DNA of 64,000 bases from Caldithrix abyssi DSM 13497 (GTDB lineage: Bacteria; Calditrichota; Calditrichia; Calditrichales; Calditrichaceae): positions 434,001 through 498,000 of the forward strand of contig NZ_CP018099.1 in NCBI RefSeq assembly GCF_001886815.1, read 5' to 3'. The notes under the pieces were generated by a model that did no database searches, was not told the origin of the DNA, and saw only the letters and a program-made list of their open reading frames with translations. The translations under genes and the position numbers were made by a program. Positions 54,763 to 64,000 of the stretch are shown in pieces. How positions within the stretch are numbered: the stretch's first letter is position 1; each line of letters begins with the position of its first letter.

Positions 54763-55893
54763 ATGTTGAAATATCTTACTTTAGTTTTCTTCCTTTTATT
54801 CTTTTTTTCTTGCTCCCAAAAAGAAAACACGGCAGTCAAAGTAAAAAAGGCGCCGGATATTCCGGTTGAAGTTAAAACGGAACGGGCGTTTAAAGGTAAA
54901 TTGGTAAAATATATTAAAACCGAAGGCATTGCTCAAGCCTTTCGCAAAAGTCCGGTTATTTTTTTCCAGAATGGTTATCTGATTAAAATGATTGCTCGCG
55001 AAGGGCAATATGTTAAAAAAGGCGATTTAATCGCCCAATTGGAAAATGAGCAACAGGCTATCCGTCTTGCGGAAAGTAAGGCTGCCCTGGTTAAAGCCAT
55101 TACCGAATTTGCCGCCAAAACCGGAGATCAAAACATAGCGTTACAACTTTTGAAAAACAATGACAATTCATTTAATGAAGAAAATTATTACACAAATCTG
55201 GATTCACTTGCCAGAGAAATTTTAGGCGGCAAAAGAAGGGCGGAAACTTTGATGGCCCATAGCGGATTAAGCCAGGCTTACACGGCTTACCAAAGAGCCT
55301 TGCTCGATTACAAAAAAACGAAATTTCTTGCTCCGTTTGACGGTGTTGTTGGAAATATTAGCGTAAGAAATGGGGAATATGTTACCGCGGGCGCTCCGGT
55401 ATGTTGGCTTTATGATCTTGCTAAAATAAAAATTGAGGTAGAAGTACTGGAAAATGAGGCGTCGTTAATTAAGGTGGGCAATCCGTGCGAAGTTACGTTC
55501 CCTGCTTTAAAAAATAGGACCTTTAAAGGAACGGTATTTGACAAAAACGTAGCCATAAACCAGGAAACGCATACGTTAAGATTAAACGTTTTGTTAAATA
55601 ATCATGCCCTGGGAATTTCTCCCGGAATGAATGCCCGGGTTAAAATCATTGTAAAATCCGAGAATGAAACATTGCTGGTTCCCAAAAAAGCCGTATTAGA
55701 AAGGGATGGAAGATTTTTAGTTTTTGTGGTAAGAGATTCTATAGCTAACTGGTGCTACATCACGCCGGGCGAAAGCAATGATCAATACGTTCAGGTATTG
55801 GATTCTGAGTTTCATTTAAAAGCCGGCGAGCCTGTTATCGTTGAAGGACAATTTACTTTAGCGCATGGGGCAAGAGTAAAACTTAAAGATTAA
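54763..55893 (+). CDS. RND efflux membrane-fusion lipoprotein
   Basis: 376 aa. Lipoprotein signal ending FFFSC with C17 lipidated; HlyD/MFP hallmarks follow: GYLIKMIAREGQYVKKGDLI (biotinyl-lipoyl-like), a short coiled hairpin (about 80-170), then FLAPFDGVVGNISVRNGEYV and GMNARVKI. It would link the two permeases below to the outer membrane; no outer-membrane factor gene is present. AAGGAT lies 7 bases before ATG. The permease gene follows after 30 bases. Confidence 0.88.
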   Translation: MLKYLTLVFFLLFFFSCSQKENTAVKVKKAPDIPVEVKTERAFKGKLVKYIKTEGIAQAFRKSPVIFFQNGYLIKMIAREGQYVKKGDLIAQLENEQQAIRLAESKAALVKAITEFAAKTGDQNIALQLLKNNDNSFNEENYYTNLDSLAREILGGKRRAETLMAHSGLSQAYTAYQRALLDYKKTKFLAPFDGVVGNISVRNGEYVTAGAPVCWLYDLAKIKIEVEVLENEASLIKVGNPCEVTFPALKNRTFKGTVFDKNVAINQETHTLRLNVLLNNHALGISPGMNARVKIIVKSENETLLVPKKAVLERDGRFLVFVVRDSIANWCYITPGESNDQYVQVLDSEFHLKAGEPVIVEGQFTLAHGARVKLKD

Positions 55894-55923
55894 AAACCGT
55901 GAAAATCGCTTAAAAAGGATTTT

Positions 55924-58900
55924 ATGAATTCATTGCTTAGATCGCTTTACAAAAGACCGATAACAATTTTTATGTTTTTCTTAGGTCTTTTAATACTTGG
56001 CGCAATTTCTTTAAAAGAGCTTGAGATTTCATTGCTCCCTCCGTTAAACTTCCCTCAAATTACGGTACATGTTTCCTATTCGAATAGTTCGCCGGAAGAG
56101 GTTGAACAAAACATTACACGCTATCTGGAAGAAGCTTTTAGTACAGTGAATGGCGTTACCGATGTTATTTCACGTTCTTTAAGCGGAGAATCCATTATTA
56201 CATTAAAGTTTGCCTGGGGTACGGATATGAAATATGCCGCGTTAAATGTGCGGCAACAGGCAGATAGGGTCTATAGTTATTTCCCAAAACAGGCCGGTCG
56301 TCCGGTTGTCAATCTCAAACAACCGCAAAACAGACCGATTGTTACTTTAGCTTTAAGCGGCAATTCCTTGTGGGAATTAAAACGGTTTGCCGAATATGTT
56401 TTAAAAAAGCGAATGGAGCAAATTCCTGGCATTGCCGAAGCCGCCATCATAGGCGCCCCGGTTCGTGAAATTAAGGTTTACATTGATCCTGATTTTTTGA
56501 GGATATACGGATTTTCTTACAATGATATTGAGCAGGCCTTAAAAAATAATAATATACTAATTAGCGGCGGGAGTATTAAAAAAGGCCATTTTAGATTGGC
56601 TTTACGGATCAATAGCGAAGTTCAGTCCGTGGAAGATATTGCCCAAATTCCTGTTTTAAACAGAAAAAGAGGGACATTCGTACCTTTAAAAAAACTTGCC
56701 AGGGTCATCGACGGTTCTAAAGAGCCCGAATCATTAGCCAGAATTAATGGTAAGCCATGTATTGCCATCGATATTTACAAAGAAAGCCAGAGTAACACAT
56801 TAAAGATAAATAGTCAAATTGAAAAGGTGGTCAAAGAAATTCGGGACGCATTTCCTGACATTAAAATTCATACTATTTATTCTCAGGCTTCATTCATCCG
56901 TACCACGATTAACAATGTAAGCTATGCCATTTTAAGCGGCGCCGTATTGGCGATAGCGGTATTGTTCTTTTTTCTGTCAAACTGGCGGGCGCCTTTGATT
57001 ATTGCAATTTCTATTCCGGTTTCGGTAATTATTGCTTTTTTATGTATGAAATATTTTGGCATCGGTCTGAATATTATTTCGCTTGCCGGATTGGCATTGG
57101 GCGGCGGTATGTTAGTTGACAATTCCATAGTTGTTCTGGAAAATATTCACCGTTACCGCGAGAACGGCTTCACAACGTTTGAGGCCGCTGTAAATGGCGC
57201 ATCAGAGGTCGCTTTGCCTATTACGGCTTCTACCTTAACGACCATAGCTGTGTTCATTCCGATTCTATTTTTAAAAGATGTCTCGGCAGCTGTGTTTACT
57301 CAGGAAGCAGAAACCGTAACATTTGCGCTCTTGGCTTCTTTACTGGTTAGCTTAACGTTATTACCGGTTATATTCATTTTGTTAGAAAAGAAAAGAAAAA
57401 CCGTTTCAGAAAATGTTCTGGTGAGCAAAGGACTTGAACGGTTCTACGAATCCGGAATTAATTTTACTTTAAAACGGGAAAATTTATTTTTGTCCGTTGT
57501 TTTTTTTCTCCTGATATTGAGCCTGTTTTTGTTAAAAAATTTAGATCGCAGATTGTTGCCGGAAACCGATCAACATGCCGTTGAAATGCGTTGTAATTAT
57601 TTGCCCGGCGTTTCACTAAATTATATTGATAAACACATTCAGCGAACGGAAAAAATTTTAAAAGAACAGCAAGGTATTAAATATTATTACGCAGAGTTGG
57701 GCAAAAAACAAGGCGTTTTTCTTGAACCGGATGAACGAAAATTAAATCGCAGTTATCTGTACATTCAACTGGATAAAAATCAGAATAGTAATCGGTTTAT
57801 TCATCATTTCAAAGAGAAAAATCGATCAGGCGAAAAAATTCAAATTGAATATCGAAAAATTGAGCCTGCTTTGAGCGGCGTATTAGGGAAAAAGGAAGCG
57901 CCCTTGTCGGTTTTTATTAGCAGCCCGTCTTTAAAAATTCTGGATTCATTAGGCCATGCGCTTGTTCAAAAAATTGAAGAAATTCAACCCGGCGCCATTT
58001 ACAATTCCAATTTTTTCGAACGATATCCAACCATTTCATTAGATCTTGATTTAGAACGTATGGCGCTTTATGACCTGACCGCTTCGGACGTTGCTCAGCT
58101 ATTAAAAGTTGCTCTTAATGGTGTTGTAGCTACGCAATTGCGTGATTTTGATCGCAAAATCGATGTATTGGTTAAGGCGGAGGAATCATTTAGAGAAAAT
58201 TTAGATAAGCTATTAAATTTACGAATAAATAATTATCCGATAAGGAATTTTGTAAAGATTAAACGAACCAATGAATTAAGCTATATTGAGCGTAAAAATC
58301 AAAATCGCGTTTTCCGTCTGGATTTAAACGTAGAAAACATTTCTAATTTTGTGAAAAAATTAAATACTCAGATAGAAGAGATTGATCGACCTTCCGATTC
58401 CAACATTTATTTAGGCGGCGAATGGCAGGAAAGCGGAAAATCGATTAAACAATTGTATTTTGCTTTTATTATGGCCATTGTTCTGGTTTACTTAATCCTT
58501 GCCGCCCAGTTCGAATCTTTTTTAGCGCCTTTTGTAATTATGTTTACGGTGCCGCTGGCTTTGATTGGCATTATTCCGGCGCTCTTAATAACGGGGATGA
58601 CCATTAATATTATGTCGGTAATCGGTCTTGTGGTGATTGTAGGTATTGTGGTTAATGATGGTATTCTTAAAATCGATTTTATTCAACGTCATCAGCGAAA
58701 AGGCATGAACCTGAATGATGCCATCCACGCCGCAGGAAAGATGCGCATTCGACCGATTGTGATGACCACGGTTACTACCTTATTCGGGTTGTTACCGCTG
58801 GCTCTGGGTATTGGGCCTGGGGCCGACTTTCAACAACCGATGGCCATTGCCATTATTGGTGGCGAAGGGGTTGCCACTATTTTAACGTTGTTTGTTTTGC

Positions 58901-58932
58901 CTTTACTTTACAAAAAGCTGGTTAGCAAATGA
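55924..58932 (+). CDS. RND-family efflux permease 1
   Basis: 1002 aa, HAE/AcrB-like architecture: helix 1 at the N-terminus, large periplasmic loops about 40-330 and 550-860, and helices 2-6 and 8-12. Recognisable blocks are EEVEQNITRYLEEAFSTVNG, GGGMLVDNSIVVLENIHRY (with an aspartate of the proton relay) and GIVVNDGILKIDFIQRH. Substrate unknown. It overlaps the second permease gene by 4 bases. Confidence 0.92.
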   Translation: MNSLLRSLYKRPITIFMFFLGLLILGAISLKELEISLLPPLNFPQITVHVSYSNSSPEEVEQNITRYLEEAFSTVNGVTDVISRSLSGESIITLKFAWGTDMKYAALNVRQQADRVYSYFPKQAGRPVVNLKQPQNRPIVTLALSGNSLWELKRFAEYVLKKRMEQIPGIAEAAIIGAPVREIKVYIDPDFLRIYGFSYNDIEQALKNNNILISGGSIKKGHFRLALRINSEVQSVEDIAQIPVLNRKRGTFVPLKKLARVIDGSKEPESLARINGKPCIAIDIYKESQSNTLKINSQIEKVVKEIRDAFPDIKIHTIYSQASFIRTTINNVSYAILSGAVLAIAVLFFFLSNWRAPLIIAISIPVSVIIAFLCMKYFGIGLNIISLAGLALGGGMLVDNSIVVLENIHRYRENGFTTFEAAVNGASEVALPITASTLTTIAVFIPILFLKDVSAAVFTQEAETVTFALLASLLVSLTLLPVIFILLEKKRKTVSENVLVSKGLERFYESGINFTLKRENLFLSVVFFLLILSLFLLKNLDRRLLPETDQHAVEMRCNYLPGVSLNYIDKHIQRTEKILKEQQGIKYYYAELGKKQGVFLEPDERKLNRSYLYIQLDKNQNSNRFIHHFKEKNRSGEKIQIEYRKIEPALSGVLGKKEAPLSVFISSPSLKILDSLGHALVQKIEEIQPGAIYNSNFFERYPTISLDLDLERMALYDLTASDVAQLLKVALNGVVATQLRDFDRKIDVLVKAEESFRENLDKLLNLRINNYPIRNFVKIKRTNELSYIERKNQNRVFRLDLNVENISNFVKKLNTQIEEIDRPSDSNIYLGGEWQESGKSIKQLYFAFIMAIVLVYLILAAQFESFLAPFVIMFTVPLALIGIIPALLITGMTINIMSVIGLVVIVGIVVNDGILKIDFIQRHQRKGMNLNDAIHAAGKMRIRPIVMTTVTTLFGLLPLALGIGPGADFQQPMAIAIIGGEGVATILTLFVLPLLYKKLVSK

Positions 58933-61900
58933 AACAATTTCTTGACTGGTGGTTAGAAAGACCGGTTTCGTTTTTAATTCTTAATATCATTATCATTATT
59001 CTAGGATTTCTATCGGTACTGAGTCTTCCCCTTGAACTTTCTCCTGAAGTTGAGTTGCCGCAGGTTTCCATTACGGTTTATTACCCGAATAGCTCGCCAG
59101 AGATGATAGAGGCTTTAATTACATCTCCTATCGAAAGTAGAATGCAGGAACTTTCCGATTTACGAAAAATTGAATCTGTTTCATCAAACAATTCAGCGCG
59201 TGTTACTTTGAAATTTGACCGTAAAGCCGACATGGCGTTTGTCGTTTTTAGAATCAATGAAATTCTCAGCGATTATCAATCATGGTTGCCGGAAGGGGCG
59301 TTTAAACCGCAGATACAAAAATACATCCCCGAAGAATTTAAAAGTGAAAGTTTTTTAAGTTATCGCTTATTAACCGACCTCCCCGAAAATGAGCTCTATC
59401 GGATGGTTCAGGATAAAATAAAACGCCCCTTATTAAATATTCCTGGCGTGTCTTCCGTTGAAATTTTTGGCCTTAAAACTCCGCAAGTAGAAATATTGTT
59501 GAATTTGAGGCAAATGAATCAATATGGCATTTCACTGAATACCATTCAACAGAAATTATCAAGCGCTAAAATGCAGGTGGGAAAACTGAAAAATGAAAAT
59601 CTAATTTTGCCAGTTAGCATGGATCTTAATTTCAAAAACATCGAGGAAATTAAAGATATTCCGTTTAAGATTTCAGAAACAAGATTAATTCATTTAAAAG
59701 ATTTCGCGATTGTTAGGCAGGGCTATCAACCGCTTCGATTTAAAAAACGGATTAATGGCAAACATACCATTTTGATTTCAATCGAAAGAGAAAAAGGTAG
59801 CAACACCATATCTGTTGCGGATCGGGTTTTTAAAGTTATCCGAAAGATTGAAAAACAACTGCCGAAAGATAATCAGTTGATTTTAGTGGATGATGCCAGT
59901 AAACCGATCCGAAAGGCGTTGAATGATTTGTTGATACGTACGGCAATCGCCATGGCCTCCATGTTCTTTTTATTGATTTTAGTTTTGCGTCGTTTGCGCT
60001 ATACGTTTATTATCATCACAAGTATTTTATTGTCTATCGCTTCTATTTTTATTTTAACAAAATTTATTGGTTATTCACTCAATTTGGTGACGCTTGCCGG
60101 TCTGGCGTTGGGCCTTGGTTTTATTATTGATAATTCTATTCTTGTTTTTGACGCCATTGAATCCTCAAAAGAAAAAAAAGAGATCATCTACAAGACAATA
60201 AAAATCATTTTTCCGGTTTTTGCCTCCACACTAACAACTCTGGTTGCTTTGTTTCCTTTTATTTTTCTTCATGGAATAATTAGAACTTATTATATTCCAT
60301 TTGCCTTTATAGTAACGGTCGCCTTATTGTCCTCCGTTTTTTTTGCATTTATTTTTATCCCGGCTGCTTTTAGGCATTTAAATCAGAACAAGACTATTTT
60401 GCCGGGGCGATCTTCTTTCTTTCAATTACACCTGAAAAACCTTTACGGCAAAATATTGTTTAAAATAATTCGGTTCAGGAAAGTCGTCATCGTTTTATTT
60501 ATCTTATCATTTGGCATTCCATTATGGTTATTACCGCAATCGATTGATAAAGATCATCAACAAGGGATTAAAGCCTTTCTGGCAAATCTTTACAATAATA
60601 CCCTGGGTAGTGAATTCTATCAGTCCGTAAGAGAATATACGGACCCTGTTTTAGGGGGCTCTCTTTATTTGTTCTTTAATTACGTTGAACGCGGCGAACC
60701 ATGGAGATGGTGGTCAGGTAATAAGCTTTATGTTTATATTCGTATGCCTCATGGCAGCGACCTGGGCATAAGCGAAAAAATAATTCTTGAATTCGAAAAA
60801 ATAGCCTTAGCGCAGGAAGGTATTGACAAAGTTGAAACGACTATTAGTCCGTCTGCAGCCTATTTATCCATTTCATTTAAACAAAAAACATTAAATTCCT
60901 TTGTGCCTTATTATTTAAAAGAATTGCTCATTCAAAGGGCAACCAAAGTTGGCGGAGTGTACATTTCTGTCTCAGGATTCGGAGACCCTTATTCAAGCGG
61001 GTTTTACGGAACCGTTTCAAATTTTCGAATCAAATTAACCGGATATAGTTATACCGGATTAAAAGCCCTTGCCTTGCGGTTAAAAAAAGAACTTGAAAAA
61101 AACATCCGCGTTCAAAATATCGATATTAACGCTCCATTAGGTTTTATTCTTGAACCATTATATGATATGCAAATGGATATGGATAAATTTAAACTGGGCC
61201 AGATGGGGCTTACTCCAAAAGAGGTTATTCCATTGTTGCGTTTGTACACTTCGGAGCGGTTGACTGCAAGACGAATTAAAATAGGTTATGAAGAAAAATT
61301 TTTATCCATTAAATCTCAAAATTATGAACGATTACAACTGGATGAATTAAAAAGTTTATGGTTTCGGTCTTCTGCAAATATTCCTTTTAGGCTTAATCAA
61401 TTTTCTTCTTTTCAAAAGAAAAAAGTGCTCAATGAAATCCATCGGGAAAATCAAGAATATATTCGAATGTTTACCTTTGACTATTTAGGGCCATATCATT
61501 TTGGAACGGAGTATCTAAATCAAGTATTAAAAAATTTTAGAGTACCGGTCGGTTATAAAGTATTACCTTTTTATTGGCGAGAAAAAGAAAAAGATAATTC
61601 TCAATTGATTTTAATTGTATTCCTGGGGTTGCTTTTTATTTACATGGTTACGGCTTCTTTGTATGAATCGTTTCTGGATCCTTTATTGATTTTTTTAACG
61701 ATTCCAGCCGGTTTGGTAGGTATTTTTTTACTGTTTTATTTTACCGATACCATTTTTACAAAATCAGCTTACATTGGCGTGCTTTTTATTAGTGGGATTG
61801 TTGTTAATAATTCCATTATTCTTGTTAGTAAATATAAACAATATTTTTTGCGAAGTCATTCCATTGTTAGAACAATAATTAGAGGCAACCTTAATCATTT

Positions 61901-62099
61901 CCGGCCAATTTTTTTAACTACTTTTACAACAGTATTGGGATTTCTTCCTATGATTCTTCTTTCGGAGCAAAATGCCGATAATATATGGTACACGCTTGCT
62001 TTAACAGGGTTAGGAGGGATGATAAGTTCTTTCTTATTTATTCTGTTTGTTTTGCCAGTACTTTTTTATTCTTTTCATAAAAAAAGAAAAACAATTTAA
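58929..62099 (+). CDS. RND-family efflux permease 2
   Basis: 1056 aa, same fold as permease 1 but clearly diverged: ITVYYPNSSPEMIEALITSP near residue 45, GLGFIIDNSILVFDAIE in helix 4 and GIVVNNSIILVSKYKQYFL in helix 11. The helix-4 aspartate pair is reduced to D-N as in permease 1. Two tandem permeases fed by one fusion protein suggest a heteromeric pump. Stop at 62099 is 24 bases before the lon 3'-end remnant. Confidence 0.92.
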   Translation: MKQFLDWWLERPVSFLILNIIIIILGFLSVLSLPLELSPEVELPQVSITVYYPNSSPEMIEALITSPIESRMQELSDLRKIESVSSNNSARVTLKFDRKADMAFVVFRINEILSDYQSWLPEGAFKPQIQKYIPEEFKSESFLSYRLLTDLPENELYRMVQDKIKRPLLNIPGVSSVEIFGLKTPQVEILLNLRQMNQYGISLNTIQQKLSSAKMQVGKLKNENLILPVSMDLNFKNIEEIKDIPFKISETRLIHLKDFAIVRQGYQPLRFKKRINGKHTILISIEREKGSNTISVADRVFKVIRKIEKQLPKDNQLILVDDASKPIRKALNDLLIRTAIAMASMFFLLILVLRRLRYTFIIITSILLSIASIFILTKFIGYSLNLVTLAGLALGLGFIIDNSILVFDAIESSKEKKEIIYKTIKIIFPVFASTLTTLVALFPFIFLHGIIRTYYIPFAFIVTVALLSSVFFAFIFIPAAFRHLNQNKTILPGRSSFFQLHLKNLYGKILFKIIRFRKVVIVLFILSFGIPLWLLPQSIDKDHQQGIKAFLANLYNNTLGSEFYQSVREYTDPVLGGSLYLFFNYVERGEPWRWWSGNKLYVYIRMPHGSDLGISEKIILEFEKIALAQEGIDKVETTISPSAAYLSISFKQKTLNSFVPYYLKELLIQRATKVGGVYISVSGFGDPYSSGFYGTVSNFRIKLTGYSYTGLKALALRLKKELEKNIRVQNIDINAPLGFILEPLYDMQMDMDKFKLGQMGLTPKEVIPLLRLYTSERLTARRIKIGYEEKFLSIKSQNYERLQLDELKSLWFRSSANIPFRLNQFSSFQKKKVLNEIHRENQEYIRMFTFDYLGPYHFGTEYLNQVLKNFRVPVGYKVLPFYWREKEKDNSQLILIVFLGLLFIYMVTASLYESFLDPLLIFLTIPAGLVGIFLLFYFTDTIFTKSAYIGVLFISGIVVNNSIILVSKYKQYFLRSHSIVRTIIRGNLNHFRPIFLTTFTTVLGFLPMILLSEQNADNIWYTLALTGLGGMISSFLFILFVLPVLFYSFHKKRKTI

Positions 62100-62123
62100 A
62101 ACTATAAAGAAAAAAACTTACCC

Positions 62124-62255
62124 CATGGTATTAAACTCATTATTTTGCCGGCGGAAAACAAACCCGACGTGCGCGAAATGAACAAAGAACTACTGGAAGG
62201 CCTGGAATTAATTTTTGTTAAGGATTGCGAGCAGATTTACGATTTGTTGTTTTAA
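62124..62255 (+). pseudogene. Diverged copy of the lon 3' end
   Basis: Encodes HGIKLIILPAENKPDVREMN then KELLEGLELIFVKDCEQIYD and LLF before a frame-shifted stop. It aligns without gaps to lon 46366-46494. By hand count there are about 15 differences in 129 bases; 11 of 14 changed codons are synonymous and only R-L, S-N and Y-C change residues. An extra T removes the last KK. The rest of lon is absent here, so it is a remnant, not a gene. Confidence 0.9.
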
Positions 62256-62257
62256 AA

Positions 62258-62540
62258 AAAATAAATGAGTCCACTCTAAAAAGATATTATTATCGAATTT
62301 CATTTAAATGGGATTCAAATTACATAAAATATATTCGTGTCCATTCGTGAAATTCGTGGTATTTATATTGAACTCATTCTTTTCCTCCATTTTTGGGTAC
62401 AGCCCCTGACAATAATTTAAAAAGAAGGAAAAAGCTTTTTGTCCTACTCAAAAGCAATTTACCGGTTTTTTCTCTTGTCTTAAATATTTTTAATCTTTAT
62501 TTTATTAAAACCGCTTTTTTATTTTCAGGAGAGTTGATCC
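62258..62540. other. Intergenic region at island edge
   Basis: A+T rich, with ATTCGTGTCCATTCGTGAAA-type phrases (62330-62355) that look like short intergenic repeats. An out-of-frame 118-codon reading at 62393 is rejected as it overlaps the TPR gene and has no ribosome-binding site. CAGGAG precedes the TPR gene. Confidence 0.5.
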
Positions 62541-63821
62541 ATGCGTTACCTGGTCATTTTTTTGCTTTTACTTTTGTCTCAACTTCTTTTCGCACAAAAC
62601 CAGACCCTACAAAAAGCGCTTATCGATTTTTCACAGAATCGTTATGCACAGGCAGAAAAACTTCTCTTCCAGCATGCCCAAACCCATGCAGACGATCCCA
62701 CGCCCTTAAATTTATTAGGCCACATTTACATGAACAGGCAAAATTTTAAAAAAGCAATTCAAGTTTTTCAAAAAGCGCAGGAATTACGTCCCGATGATGG
62801 GGCCATTGCTTTGAATTTAGGAAAAGCGCTGGAAAAAACAGGATATTTTACCTTAGCCCAGCGGCAATATTTACGCGCCATGCAGGATACCTCGCTAACG
62901 CGCCTGGCTAAAATGGCGCTGGCTCAACTATATTACAAACAAAGCCATTTTAAAAAAGCGCTTAAGTTATATCGGGAATTAATTAAATATGACGCCCGGA
63001 ACGGCTACTTTTTTAAACAAGCCGGGCGTTGCGCGTTAAAAGTATCAAAAGATATCGGGCAGGCTGAAACCTATTTACAACAAGCCTTACGGTTTACTCC
63101 GGGCGATCTGGACGTTTACGTTCTACTTTATAACCTGTACAAAAAGAAAAACGACTGGCCCAACGCCCTGCAAATCGCCCAGCAGGGACTGATTCAATTT
63201 CCGCAAAACAGACAACTATTACTTGTCGTTGGCGACAGTTATTTCGCCACGGGCAAATACGATCAGGCCATCTCCCCTTACCGAAGCGCTTTACAAGCTG
63301 GCGATTCCAGCGCTTATGTGTTTAAAAAATTGGGCGCCGCTTATTACTATCTCAACGACTATCCTTCCGCTCTTTTGTCTTTAAAAAAATCGGTTAAACG
63401 GGACGATCAGGACCCCATTACCTACTATTTTTTAGGCCTTACACAAAAAGCATTAAACCTTAAAAAAGCAGCCATTGTCTCGCTTAACAAAGCGGTTAGC
63501 CTTTCGTTGCCTGATTTTTTGACCGATATCTATTTTCATCTGGCCGAAGCCTATCAGAAGCAAAAAAAGTATACGCGGGCCATCGCCATGTACAAAAAGT
63601 TGATGGAAACCGATTCGTCGCAGGTCATGCCGCTTTTTTACCTGGCAACCATTTACGACGATTATTATGAAGACCGGCAAACGCCGCTGCGCTACTATAA
63701 AAAATTTTTGGAACAGGCAGGCGACTCTGTTGACGAGCGTTACAAAAACTACGCTCTGGAAAGGATGAAGATCATTCGCGAAAAACTACACTTTTTGAAA
63801 GGCAGAAAGGAAGCGCAATGA
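62541..63821 (+). CDS. Exported TPR-repeat protein
   Basis: 426 aa with a signal peptide (MRYLVIFLLLLLSQLLFA). Nearly the whole mature part is tetratricopeptide-like: repeating blocks of about 34 residues such as PTPLNLLGHIYMNRQNFKKA and DDGAIALNLGKALEKTGYFT. TPR arrays scaffold protein complexes, often in the periplasm or at the outer membrane. CAGGAG lies 9 bases before ATG. The next gene starts with ATGA overlap, so it is translationally coupled. Partners unknown. Confidence 0.88.
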   Translation: MRYLVIFLLLLLSQLLFAQNQTLQKALIDFSQNRYAQAEKLLFQHAQTHADDPTPLNLLGHIYMNRQNFKKAIQVFQKAQELRPDDGAIALNLGKALEKTGYFTLAQRQYLRAMQDTSLTRLAKMALAQLYYKQSHFKKALKLYRELIKYDARNGYFFKQAGRCALKVSKDIGQAETYLQQALRFTPGDLDVYVLLYNLYKKKNDWPNALQIAQQGLIQFPQNRQLLLVVGDSYFATGKYDQAISPYRSALQAGDSSAYVFKKLGAAYYYLNDYPSALLSLKKSVKRDDQDPITYYFLGLTQKALNLKKAAIVSLNKAVSLSLPDFLTDIYFHLAEAYQKQKKYTRAIAMYKKLMETDSSQVMPLFYLATIYDDYYEDRQTPLRYYKKFLEQAGDSVDERYKNYALERMKIIREKLHFLKGRKEAQ

Positions 63822-64000
63822 AGATTAACATGCTCTTTGTCATTTTTGTCCTGATCGGCGGTCTGCATAGCCAGACGCTTCAGACGCCATGGTTTCAACA
63901 GCTCAGGCAAAGTTTTGAAAGCTGCCAGTCTCTTGAGCAACTGGATAGCCTCAGCAGGCAATTTGAAGCGCAAAATCAAAATCGTCCTCAACGATTGATT
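63818..64000 (+). CDS. Exported protein, 5' part only
   Basis: The first 61 codons of a gene that runs off the window: a signal peptide (MKINMLFVIFVLIGGLHSQ) then a helical start (WFQQLRQSFESCQSLEQLD). Starts at 63818 within the TPR gene's stop (ATGA). AAAGGAAG lies 6 bases upstream. Too little to classify; likely partner of the TPR protein. Confidence 0.75.
   Translation, partial: MKINMLFVIFVLIGGLHSQTLQTPWFQQLRQSFESCQSLEQLDSLSRQFEAQNQNRPQRLI

Noticed and set aside
46366-62255. Integrase-mediated genomic island with tRNA attachment site
   Set aside because: No integrase or tRNA gene is present; only the lon-end repeat supports an insertion.
62393-62749. 118-codon plus-strand frame before the TPR gene
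   Set aside because: Out of frame with and overlapping a well-supported signal-peptide start; no Shine-Dalgarno.

Overview
The window looks like chromosome from a moderately AT-rich, Gram-negative-type bacterium of the FCB / Calditrichota lineage. Evidence is a GWxTD-domain protein, a PorV/PorQ-like outer-membrane protein next to a degenerate EnvC-like LytM protein, many Sec lipoproteins, RND efflux pumps, and small secreted peptides resembling Bacteroidota NVEALA peptides. Caldithrix is my best guess from memory of gene content; no 16S or other marker here confirms it.

Layout. 1-1.5 kb: IS4/Tn5-type transposase. 1.9-9.8 kb: ECF sigma factor with zinc anti-sigma, acyl-CoA ligase, orphan GroES-like protein, a 1-kb repeat field, metallophosphoesterase, K+ channel, CxxC-cluster protein. 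9.9-13.1 kb (minus): hypothetical exported protein, EnvC-like and PorV-like genes. 13.1-15.1 kb: cysteine desulfurase and a lipoprotein. 15.6-20.7 kb (minus): three transporters. 20.9-27.1 kb (plus): GWxTD, Gfo/Idh/MocA, class-V aminotransferase, AlaX-type editing protein, hypothetical, SatD. 27.1-31.8 kb (minus): CPBP protease, SpoU methyltransferase, ClC channel, HisS. 31.9-34.2 kb (minus): Ser/Thr kinase, PII-like and EIIA-Ntr-like genes, apparently one signalling operon. 34.5-37.9 kb (minus): Dps, KatG and a PerR/Fur regulator with palindromic operators. 38.7-40.6 kb (minus): PsiE-like and MFS genes. 40.8-46.5 kb (plus): tig-clpP-clpX-lon.

Directly after lon is an AT-rich, single-strand island (about 46.5-62.1 kb). 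It holds repeated modules of a MauE/DoxX-like redox membrane protein, one or more small cysteine-rich exported peptides with a shared leader ending in F-[VIL]-P-[ED]-x-Y-A-[ST], a hairpin, and a GxGPxE-type 6-bladed beta-propeller lipoprotein. Two modules are intact; in the third the MauE gene is a fragment and the peptide gene has lost its start codon and frame. The modules are followed by an O-antigen-ligase/TPR protein, a lipoprotein membrane-fusion protein and two RND permeases. A second, diverged copy of the lon 3' end lies at the far edge, so the island is bracketed by direct repeats of that sequence. This is the most interesting part of the window: a plausible disulfide-peptide maturation and export or sensing system. 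The last 1.5 kb carries a TPR protein and the start of a further exported protein.

Intergenic DNA holds a dispersed repeat family (around 1.6, 6.3-6.7, 15.2-15.6 and 38.3-38.5 kb), a MITE-like inverted repeat within it, a tandem 210-bp duplication, and heptamer and octamer tandem repeats. I saw no rRNA, tRNA or CRISPR array.
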